In this document: positions 57,585 through 64,000 of the stretch, piece by piece
Numbering within the stretch: the first letter of the stretch is position 1
How the letters are laid out: each line of letters begins with the position of its first letter
Assembly (NCBI RefSeq): GCF_030418455.1
Contig: NZ_JAUHPW010000001.1
Coordinates: 62,001-126,000, forward strand
DNA length: 64,000 bases
Direction of reading: 5' to 3'
DNA from: Demequina litoralis
GTDB taxonomy: Bacteria; Actinomycetota; Actinomycetes; Actinomycetales; Demequinaceae
Position numbers and translations under genes: made by a program
Notes under the pieces: generated by a model
Told to the model about the DNA's origin: nothing
Databases searched by the model: none
Seen by the model: the letters and a program-made list of their open reading frames with translations, nothing else

Positions 57585-58025
57585 GTGAGCACCGCCCAGC
57601 CCGACGACAACCCGCTCTGGATCGAGATCGAGGAGTTCCGCGAGCTCTACGCGGAGGACCCCACGGTCGCGGACGATGTCCACGGCGCCGTGGCGCGCTC
57701 GCATCCGGACCGGCCGGCTCTGGCGGATGCCGTGGTCGACTCGCTGGTGGCGGGCTTCGATATGCATGCGGACGAGGACGCGATCGAGGATGTCATCGAG
57801 GCTTGCGCCCGTCTGATCCCGCTGCTCAGCGCCCTCGAGATCCTCCGCGACGCGGGCGACCACGCCCTCGCGGACCTCCTCGAGTCCGCTCCCGCCAACG
57901 CGGGGCGGTGGCTCCACCAGGGGGGCTGGGCGATCCACAGATCCGACGGCGCTGAGGCGGCGTTCATGTTCGCGCGCTTGGACGCCGGTCGGGCGTGGGT
58001 GCTGCTGCTGTCCGATCAGACCTGA
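57585..58025 (+). CDS. Hypothetical protein
   Basis: 146 residues, acidic, soluble. NPLWIEIEEFRELYAEDPTV, VEDVIEACARLIPLLSALEI-like helices, then GWAIHRSDGAEAAFMFARLD and AGRAWVLLLSDQT. No family recognised. Base use matches the chromosome, so it is the first core gene right of the islands. The start is set by the leaderless box. Confidence 0.7.
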   Translation: MSTAQPDDNPLWIEIEEFRELYAEDPTVADDVHGAVARSHPDRPALADAVVDSLVAGFDMHADEDAIEDVIEACARLIPLLSALEILRDAGDHALADLLESAPANAGRWLHQGGWAIHRSDGAEAAFMFARLDAGRAWVLLLSDQT

Positions 58026-58121
58026 GTCCGAGCCGTGGCCCAGGGAAGGGCACCGGATACACGCGGCGCGATCGTGTGGGCTCCCGCCGCCGCCATCCCG
58101 GAGCGACCGGTCGGGTACCGC

Positions 58122-59240
58122 TCAGCGACGCGTCGAGACGGTGACGGTGAACTTGGCGTTGCGCGCGACCTGCTCGGTAGGACCGATCGCGCGCTCGAGC
58201 AGCGGTCGGTACCTGAGCCCGGAGTTCCACACGCACCACAGCTGACCTCCGGGGCGCAGGACCCTGGCCACGTCCGCGAACATGCGCGGCGCGATGAGGT
58301 CGGTGACAGCCGCGGCCGAGTGGAACGGCGGGTTCAACGTGATGAGAGAGGCGCTGGAGGAAGGTCTGGCGCCGAGCATGTCGTCGCGCACCACCGTCAC
58401 CCGGTCCTCGATGCGGTTGGCGACCATCGTCGCTCGCGCGGACGCGACGGCGATAGCCGACTGATCGCACGCGTGCACGTGCGCATCGGGATGCCGCGTC
58501 GCCATCCACGCACCGATGATCCCCGTGCCGCAGGCCAGATCGACGAGGGGATCGCTCGGCGTCCCGCCGACCGGAGCAGCGGGCAGGTTCTCGAGCAGCA
58601 GGCGGGTGCCGATGTCGACCCGTGCGCCCGCGAAGGCGCCGCCGTACGCCCGCACCTCGAGACCCGCGACCTGCGCGGCGGCAGGAGTGGGATCACGGCC
58701 ATCCCGTGGCGCACGGGCGATGAGCACCCGCGACTTCTGCCGGGCATGGCTGATGTCCAGCTGCCCGAAGTTCTCGCTCAGCACCGTGTTCATCGACACC
58801 GACATGTGCTTGAGGCGCCCGCCCGCGACCACGACCACGCTCGGGTCGGCGTGCGCGGCGATCAGGCCGACGATGTCGCGTAGTGCGTCGAGGGAGCGGG
58901 GCAGGCGCAGCAGGGCGATCCGCGCCCCGCTCACCAACCCGGCGTCGAGGGGCAGTGGGCGGAAGCGGCCGGTGAGGCCCACCCGAGAGGCGTTCGATTC
59001 GAGCGCGCGCTCACCGGTGATGGCGTCGATGTGCGTACGTATCCCGCTCGCACCGGCATGTGCCGCCCCGAGGGTGAGAGCGCCGTAGGCGTCGTTGATC
59101 ACCACGATGTCGCCCGGCAGGGCAGCCGCGCGCAGCTCCGCGGATTCGTCCAAGATCAGACGATCTGCCGCGTCGACGGCGACGAGGTCGGGAGCCTCGA
59201 CATCGGGCCAGCGCCGCAGCGCGTCGAAGATCACGCTCAC
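58122..59240 (-). CDS. RsmC/RlmG-like rRNA guanine-N2 methyltransferase
   Basis: 372 residues. The N-terminal half is a degenerate methyltransferase-like domain, and the C-terminal half is active: SAM motif PLVDLACGTGIIGAWMATRH near residue 225, VHACDQSAIAVASARATM, and the catalytic NPPFH in SLITLNPPFHSAAAVTD near residue 285. This two-domain layout is that of RsmC (16S G1207) and RlmG (23S G1835), exocyclic-amine methylases. GTG at 59238-59240 is the first plausible start; a GTG two codons later is possible. Target rRNA not decidable. Confidence 0.85.
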   Translation of the reverse strand: MSVIFDALRRWPDVEAPDLVAVDAADRLILDESAELRAAALPGDIVVINDAYGALTLGAAHAGASGIRTHIDAITGERALESNASRVGLTGRFRPLPLDAGLVSGARIALLRLPRSLDALRDIVGLIAAHADPSVVVVAGGRLKHMSVSMNTVLSENFGQLDISHARQKSRVLIARAPRDGRDPTPAAAQVAGLEVRAYGGAFAGARVDIGTRLLLENLPAAPVGGTPSDPLVDLACGTGIIGAWMATRHPDAHVHACDQSAIAVASARATMVANRIEDRVTVVRDDMLGARPSSSASLITLNPPFHSAAAVTDLIAPRMFADVARVLRPGGQLWCVWNSGLRYRPLLERAIGPTEQVARNAKFTVTVSTRR

Positions 59241-59424
59241 CGCATCACATCGCCGTCGACACACCGACGAGGGCAGGCGCGGGCGCCAGCGGGGACGATG
59301 CGCGGGTGGGGGCCGATCACCATGAAAGCCTAGCCGCGGGTGGCCAAGGGAGTCCTCGGCGTCGCGACCTGGCGGTCGTGGTGGCCGGTGCATGTGGAGT
59401 CGCGTGGATCCCCCACGGGAGCCG

Positions 59425-59601
59425 TCACCCATGCGCGGGCGGCACCTCCTTCGCCGTGACCATGGTGTCGCCGACGATACGCACGGTGCCGCGCCTGGTC
59501 TCCACCACCACCTCCTCGGCGCTCACGCTCACCAGGTCACCGAGTGCATCGGTCCCTTGGTCCGCGGGCAGGAAGCAGGTGCCGGCCGTGGTCGAGGCCA
59601 C
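59425..59601 (-). pseudogene. Remnant of GNAT acetyltransferase N-terminal (SH3-like) domain
   Basis: 58-residue frame. The part GTDALGDLVSVSAEEVVVET then RRGTVRIVGDTMVTAKEVPP matches the N-terminal domain of actinobacterial Rv0428c-type acetyltransferases. The frame stops right after this domain, and no acetyltransferase domain follows, so it looks like a truncated remnant; a stand-alone small protein cannot be excluded. Lies 38 bp downstream of the sirtuin gene on the same strand. Confidence 0.45.
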
Positions 59602-59639
59602 GCGCGGCCCGCGCGAGCCTCGTCGTCGGTGCTGCCGGG

Positions 59640-60485
59640 CTACACCAACGCGGACGCGAGAACCTCGAGGGTCTCTGTGGTGCCGGCGTCGATCTTGACG
59701 TCGGCACGGCTGTCGCCCTTGGTGGCTCCGCGGTTGATGATCACGATCCGCGACCGGCGCCGATGGGCGCGCGACACGAGCCGGAGGCCGGAGTTCACGG
59801 CGAGCGACGATCCCGCGACCAGGAGGGCCTCGGCCTCGTCGACCACCCGTTCAGCCGCGCGGGTCCGCGCGGCGGGGACGAGCTCCCCGAAGAAGACCAC
59901 GTCGGGCTTGAGCATCCCGCCGCACACGGTGCACCCCGGCACCGTGACGTTCTCCCACGACTGCGGCAGCACGTCGCCATCGGGTCCCAGCGTGACGCCG
60001 TCGGGGCGCGCGAGCGCGGGGTTGTCGCCCTCGAGGCGCCTGGCGACCAGTTCGCGAGGGACGCGGGTGCCGCACGAGAGGCACGACACGCTCCGCATGT
60101 CGCCGTGAAGCTCGACCACCTCGCGCGAGCCCGCCCGCAGGTGGAGCCCGTCCACGTTCTGAGTGACGAGGCCGGTGACCTTGCCGGCGGCCTCGAGCGC
60201 GGCGAGCGCGCGATGCCCCCGGTTCGGGCGCGTGGAGGAGAAGGACCTCCAACCCAGGTGCGAGCCGACCCAGTAGCGTCGCCGCTTCGCCTCGTCGCCC
60301 GTGAACTCCTGGAACGTCATGGGCGTGCGCCGAGGGGAACCGTCGCCGCGATAGTCTGGGATGCCGGAGTCGGTCGACACGCCGGCGCCGGTGAGGACCG
60401 CGATGCTGCGCCCCGCGAGAGCCTCGAGCGCGCGAGAGATCTGCGACGCCGCGAGCTCGGAGCTCTCCGTTCCCACTGCTGCCAC
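59640..60485 (-). CDS. Sir2 family NAD-dependent protein deacylase
   Basis: Removes acyl groups from lysines using NAD. 281 residues. VLTGAGVSTDSGIPDYRGDG (NAD loop), VTQNVDGLHLRAG with the catalytic His in VVELHGDM, zinc ligands CLSC and CTVC, KPDVVFFGE and VAGSSLAVNSG. The GTG at 60483-60485 is chosen over an ATG at 60512 because AGGAGG lies 6 nt upstream of it. A distinctive insert between the zinc Cys pairs (about 45 residues) resembles class II/III sirtuins. Target unknown. Confidence 0.93.
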   Translation of the reverse strand: MAAVGTESSELAASQISRALEALAGRSIAVLTGAGVSTDSGIPDYRGDGSPRRTPMTFQEFTGDEAKRRRYWVGSHLGWRSFSSTRPNRGHRALAALEAAGKVTGLVTQNVDGLHLRAGSREVVELHGDMRSVSCLSCGTRVPRELVARRLEGDNPALARPDGVTLGPDGDVLPQSWENVTVPGCTVCGGMLKPDVVFFGELVPAARTRAAERVVDEAEALLVAGSSLAVNSGLRLVSRAHRRRSRIVIINRGATKGDSRADVKIDAGTTETLEVLASALV

Positions 60486-60811
60486 GTGGATCCTCCTGGC
60501 GGTCCATCGCATCGTGCCCTGCTGACGATGGTCGCATGGAGCCCTCGCCTTGGACGGATTCTGCGACTGACGCGCGTTCGCGCACCCTGGACTGCTGCGG
60601 CGGCTCGGACCCTCGGGTTCGAGCCGCCGTCAGCGGTGCGGGGAGACGTAGCGAGGTCCGGTGCGATGCTCACCGGCCTCCCGTCTCGGCCCGCCGCCCG
60701 AGGAAGGTCGCGACTGGTTACCCTCATCATCAGCGGTCCGCCCGGCTCCGCGCCTGCGGGGTGGGCGGTCACGGGTTCTGCCGTGGGTTGCCGCTCGACG
60801 AGGAGGATGCG
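60486..60811. other. Divergent spacer with strong hairpin
   Basis: Between the sirtuin (minus) and the zinc-finger gene (plus). It holds a 13-14-bp hairpin at 60599-60628 (GGCGGCTCGG against CGAGCCGCC, loop of about 4 nt), an odd position because both genes start, not end, here. No gene or known riboswitch is seen. Confidence 0.5.
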
Positions 60812-61171
60812 ATGCCGACCGGAGCAGCTGATGCCTTCGACACCACCGTGCCGCCGAGCGGGCCCGGTTGCCTCGAGTGCGAGCAGACCGGAGGCTGGTG
60901 GTGGCACCTGCGGCGCTGCGCCCGGTGCGGTCATGTCGGGTGCTGCGACGGATCGCTGAGCACCCACGCCCGACGGCACGCCGCCGCGACGGGCCACCCC
61001 GTGGTCCAGAGCTACGAGCCGGGGGAGGACTGGTGCTGGGACTTCCCGGGCGAGACCTTCCTCGACGGACCGCCGCTCGCCGAGCCCACGAGCCACCCGG
61101 AGGATCAGCCGGCGCCCGGGCCCGCGGGTCGTGTCCCGGAGGACTGGCGGGACATCCTCGCGGGTCGATAG
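60812..61171 (+). CDS. UBP-type zinc finger protein
   Basis: 119 residues. CLECEQTGGWWWHLRRCARC then GHVGCCDGSLSTHARRHAAA, TGHPVVQSYEPGEDWCWDF is the prokaryotic ZnF-UBP pattern (Cys/His ligands and the W-x-H-L-R-x-C). In bacteria these small proteins are of unknown function; in eukaryotes the fold binds ubiquitin C-termini. ATG follows AGGAGG. A Pro-rich tail ends in EDWRDILAGR. Convergent with the flavoprotein gene. Confidence 0.85.
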   Translation: MPTGAADAFDTTVPPSGPGCLECEQTGGWWWHLRRCARCGHVGCCDGSLSTHARRHAAATGHPVVQSYEPGEDWCWDFPGETFLDGPPLAEPTSHPEDQPAPGPAGRVPEDWRDILAGR

Positions 61172-61230
61172 CGCCGGCGCCGGCGCCGTCGCCGACCCCG
61201 GCCCGCCGGCCCCGCCGGGAGCGCACCCTC

Positions 61231-62892
61231 TCAGACGGTCTCGAGGTAGCGGTGCACCGCGCTCACCGCGACCGAGCCCTGGCCCACGGCGGAGGCGACC
61301 CGGCGCACCACATCGTGACGCACGTCGCCCGCGGCGAAGATGCCCGGGACGCTCGACTCCATCAGCAGCGGGTCACGCTGCAGGTGCCAGCCGCGCGGAC
61401 GCCTGCCGCCCGCGACCAGGTCCTGTCCGGTCAGGACGAAGCCCGCGGAGTCGAGCTCGACGAGCTCGGCGACCAGGTCCGACCTCGCGACCGCGCCCAC
61501 GAAGATGAAGATCGCGTCGGCCGGCATCGTCGTGCTCTCGCCGGACCCACGGTCCACGAGCGTCACGGTCTCGAGACGCGCGTCGCCGGTGACGGCGGAG
61601 ATCTCCGTGCTCGGTCTCACCGCGATGTTGGGCGTGCGGTCGATCTGGTCGATCAGGTACTGGGACATGCTGTGGCGGAGCGAGTCCTTGCGCACCAGGA
61701 TGGTGACGCTGCGCGCGAACCTCGACAGGAACAACGCGCCCTGCCCGGCGGAGTTCGCGCCCCCGACGACGAGCACGTCGCGGTCGCGGTAGTTCGACGC
61801 CTCCGACGTGGCCGCGCCGTAGTAGACCGATGCGCCGAGCAGCGGCTCGAGCCCAGGGACGTCGAGGGTCCGGAGGGTCACGCCGGTCGCGATCAGCAGC
61901 GCATGACACCTCAGCTCGCTGCCGTCGTCGAGCGTGACGATGCGGTACGGCCCCTCCAACCGCACCCCGGTGACCTCTTGCGTGACCAGCAGCTCCGCGC
62001 CGAGCCGCCTCGCCTGGGTCGCGGCGCGCCTCGCGAGGTCCGCGCCCCCGATGCCCTGGGGGAACCCCAGATAGTTCTCGATGCGTGCGCTCGTCCCCGC
62101 CTGCCCTCCCGGGACCTCCCGCTCGACCACCACCGTGCGCAGCCCCTCGGAGGCTCCGTACACCGCGGCCGCGAGGCCCGCGGGGCCGGCGCCGATGACG
62201 ATGAGGTCGTAGAACGGCTTGAGCGCCGGCGTCCTCAGCCCCACCTTGTCGGCCAGCACGTGCAGGTCGGGGTCCTCGAGGAGGGTCCCGTCGGGGAAGA
62301 ACAGCACGGGGACCACGCTCCGGTCCCCGGTGGACGCCTCGACGAGGGCGCGCGCCTCGTCGTCCTTCTCGATGTCGAGCCACTGGTACGGGATCTGTCC
62401 GCGCGCGAGGAACTCCTTGACCGCGTGCGAGCGCGGCGACCACAGCGTGCCCGCGACCCTGATGCCGTCGTAGGGCACGGGGACGTGCGCGGCCCAGCCG
62501 TCCAGCAGGTCGTCGAGGACGGGGTAGAGCTGTTCCTCCGGAGGATCCCACGGCTTCATCAGGTAGTAGTCGAGGGCGACCTCGTTGATGCTGGCGATCG
62601 CGGCGTTGGTGTCGGCGTACGCCGTCAGCAGCACCCGCTTCGCGTCGGGGTACAAGGTGATGGCCTCTGTCAGCAGCTCCACGCCGCTCATCCCCGGCAT
62701 CCGCTGGTCCACCACGAGCAGGGCGACCGCGCTGCCGCGCCGCTTGAACTCCTGGACCGCCTCGAGGGCCTCCTGCCCGGACAGCGCCTTCACGATGCGG
62801 TAGTCGCCGCGGTAGCGCTCCTGGAGGTCGCGCGCGACGGCGTTCAGGACGTGCGGCTCGTCGTCGACGGCGAGGATGATCGGCTTGGCCAT
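61231..62892 (-). CDS. Response regulator receiver fused to thioredoxin reductase-like flavoprotein
   Basis: 553 residues in three parts. Residues 1-120: receiver domain with DD at 10-11, phospho-acceptor D62 (LLVVDQRMPG), T90 and K113. Residues 145-215: a glutaredoxin/mycoredoxin-like fold whose CxxC site reads WSPRSH, with no Cys. Residues 228-553: FAD/NAD(P)H reductase (DLIVIGAGPAGLAAAVYGAS, VPGGQAGTSARIENYLGFP, VLVVGGANSAGQGALF, GIFAAGDVRHD); the reductase CATC is AATS (near 361-363). This is the fused response-regulator/thioredoxin-reductase type, probably a redox output of the neighbouring kinase. Starts 9 bp after the kinase stop. Confidence 0.9.
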   Translation of the reverse strand: MAKPIILAVDDEPHVLNAVARDLQERYRGDYRIVKALSGQEALEAVQEFKRRGSAVALLVVDQRMPGMSGVELLTEAITLYPDAKRVLLTAYADTNAAIASINEVALDYYLMKPWDPPEEQLYPVLDDLLDGWAAHVPVPYDGIRVAGTLWSPRSHAVKEFLARGQIPYQWLDIEKDDEARALVEASTGDRSVVPVLFFPDGTLLEDPDLHVLADKVGLRTPALKPFYDLIVIGAGPAGLAAAVYGASEGLRTVVVEREVPGGQAGTSARIENYLGFPQGIGGADLARRAATQARRLGAELLVTQEVTGVRLEGPYRIVTLDDGSELRCHALLIATGVTLRTLDVPGLEPLLGASVYYGAATSEASNYRDRDVLVVGGANSAGQGALFLSRFARSVTILVRKDSLRHSMSQYLIDQIDRTPNIAVRPSTEISAVTGDARLETVTLVDRGSGESTTMPADAIFIFVGAVARSDLVAELVELDSAGFVLTGQDLVAGGRRPRGWHLQRDPLLMESSVPGIFAAGDVRHDVVRRVASAVGQGSVAVSAVHRYLETV

Positions 62893-62901
62893 GGTGAACC
62901 C

Positions 62902-64000
62902 CTAGAGCTCCGGCGGCGAGTAGTCGACCGGGAGCCTGACCTCGAAGCAGGTCTGGCCCGGGCGCGAGGTGACATCGATCTCGCCGTGGTGCTTCTGCAC
63001 GACGATGGACCTCGAGATGTTGAGACCCAGGCCGGTTCCCTCTCCGGGGCCCTTGGTGGTGAAGAACGGGTCGAAGATCTGCGACCTGACCTCACGGGGG
63101 ATCACGGGGCCGTCGTCCTCGATCTGCACCACCACCCACGGGTCGCGGTGGAACGCTCGTACGACGATGCGTCCCTCGCCGTCCATGGCGTCGACGGCGT
63201 TGTCGACGATGTTCGTCCACACCTGGTTGAGCTCGCTCGCGAACGCCTGGATCCGGGGCAGGTCCTCCTCGTACTCCCGCACCACGGTCACGCCCTTCTT
63301 CAGCTTGTTCTGCAGGATGATCAGGGTGTTGTCGAGGCCCTCGCGCACGTCCGTCTCCCGCACCGGTGCCTGGTCCATGTAGGTGTAGGTCTTCAGCGCC
63401 TTCACCAGCTCGACGATCCGGCTCGTGCCGACGGCGATCTCGGAGAAGAGCGAATGGATCGTGTAGGTGAATCCGACCCACTCGACCACGATCGGCATCG
63501 CCGCGTCGTCGAAGAGGGCGCGGAGGCGGTCCAAGTCCTCGGTCGTGAACCCGAGGCTGACGAGGGATGCGGCCACGTCGCCGGCCACCTCGCCGTCGAG
63601 CTCCGCGAGCCACTCCTCGAGCCGCTCCTCGCGATCGCTGCGCGTGACGGCGTTGAGCTCCGCCGGACGCAGCGCCCGGTCGACGATGAGCGTGTCGAGC
63701 CGATCGATCTCCGCGCGCTGGGGAGAGGTCAGGCCGACCGCGCACAACCGCCGGTGGATCTGGTCGAGCCGCGCGAAGGCCGTACGGAGCTGAGCCGCTC
63801 CGCGCTGCGCGGACGCCGCGGGATTGTTGATCTCGTGCGCCATCCCGGCGCTGAGCTTGCCCAGCGAGGCCATCTTCTCCTGGATCACCAGCTGGTCCTG
63901 CATCTCGTTCAACCGGGCCAGGGTCTCGACCAGCGCATCGTTCTTCCGCCCGAGCTCCTCGGTGCGCTCGCGCAGCTCGGCCTCGCTGGTACGCAGCGCG
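62902..64000 (-). CDS. Sensor histidine kinase, 5'-truncated by window edge
   Basis: The frame is open to the window end; a 30-residue coiled coil (SEAELRERTEELGRKNDALV) precedes the H-box EKMASLGKLSAGMAHEINNP, so the true start and sensor domain lie outside. Then a long helical insert, the N-box ELNQVWTNIVDNAVDAMDG, IEDDGPVIPREVRSQIFDPF and G-box GEGTGLGLNISRSIV. Cytosolic part only. Operon with the receiver-flavoprotein, its likely phosphorylation partner. Confidence 0.9.
   Translation of the reverse strand, partial: ALRTSEAELRERTEELGRKNDALVETLARLNEMQDQLVIQEKMASLGKLSAGMAHEINNPAASAQRGAAQLRTAFARLDQIHRRLCAVGLTSPQRAEIDRLDTLIVDRALRPAELNAVTRSDREERLEEWLAELDGEVAGDVAASLVSLGFTTEDLDRLRALFDDAAMPIVVEWVGFTYTIHSLFSEIAVGTSRIVELVKALKTYTYMDQAPVRETDVREGLDNTLIILQNKLKKGVTVVREYEEDLPRIQAFASELNQVWTNIVDNAVDAMDGEGRIVVRAFHRDPWVVVQIEDDGPVIPREVRSQIFDPFFTTKGPGEGTGLGLNISRSIVVQKHHGEIDVTSRPGQTCFEVRLPVDYSPPEL

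Overview
The window is about 64 kb of very GC-rich DNA from an actinobacterial chromosome. WhiA, RbpA, OpcA, a TyrA with an ACT domain and the many leaderless genes all point to Actinobacteria. Gene order and sequence style (uvrB-uvrA-uvrC-rapZ-yvcK-whiA-gap-pgk-tpiA-secG-rbpA, then pgl-opcA-zwf-tkt-ctaB, then xerD-parA-scpAB-rluB-aroH-tyrA-cmk-plsC-der) suggest a Micrococcales member, Cellulomonas- or Demequina-like. The genus is a guess.

Layout. (1) 1-11160: nucleotide excision repair (uvrB, cut by the window edge; uvrA with a LexA box; uvrC), a TerC-type membrane protein, a YciI-like protein, and rapZ-yvcK-whiA. (2) 11332-15567: gap, pgk, tpiA, secG, rbpA and a small SelW-like protein, with strong hairpins between several genes. 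(3) 15704-21211, minus strand: the oxidative and non-oxidative pentose phosphate operon tkt / zwf-opcA-pgl, bracketed by two copies of an undescribed structured repeat. (4) 21369-30652: ctaB, xerD, parA, scpA, scpB, rluB, aroH, tyrA, cmk, plsC, der, tightly packed and mostly overlapping at ATGA or GTGA. (5) 30653-38273: an accessory strip that starts with a 175-bp tandem repeat, then small membrane, DUF1801-like, GDPD, hydrolase, MFS and deaminase genes, a pyrrolidone peptidase homologue that has lost two catalytic residues, and a GGDEF protein. (6) 38417-48048: a one-strand operon of a branched-chain-type ABC transporter (five subunits), acyl-CoA ligase, TetR regulator, 3-hydroxybutyrate-type dehydrogenase and two alpha/beta hydrolases. 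It looks like a complete uptake and catabolism unit for short hydroxy-acids or their esters.

(7) 48187-57440: tRNA-Pro(GGG) and an integration hot spot. The 3' part of the tRNA recurs exactly at 56009-56051 and degenerately at 57344-57379, which defines two tandem elements. The first (48262-56008) carries a tyrosine integrase, an excisionase-like protein, paired integrase arm-type repeats near both ends, and cargo that looks like defence: an unknown cytosolic protein overlapping a four-TM membrane protein, a DUF2971-type protein, an orphan, and a type IV (SRA-like plus PD-(D/E)XK) nuclease. A long four-helix nested hairpin follows the nuclease. The second remnant (56052-57343) carries a YefM/RelE-type toxin-antitoxin pair. 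Each tRNA 3' end is followed by its own terminator; the one at 57407 is probably the native tRNA terminator, displaced by about 9.1 kb.

(8) 57585-64000: a hypothetical gene, an RsmC-like methyltransferase, a fragment of a GNAT protein, a sirtuin, a UBP-type zinc-finger protein, and an operon of a histidine kinase (cut by the window edge) and a response regulator fused to a thioredoxin reductase-like flavoprotein.

Two genome-wide signals stand out: many genes have a TANNNT box ending 6-7 nt before the start codon and no Shine-Dalgarno (leaderless mRNA), and the decamer GGACGATGCG occurs 16 times counting both strands, far above chance, but never inside the island.
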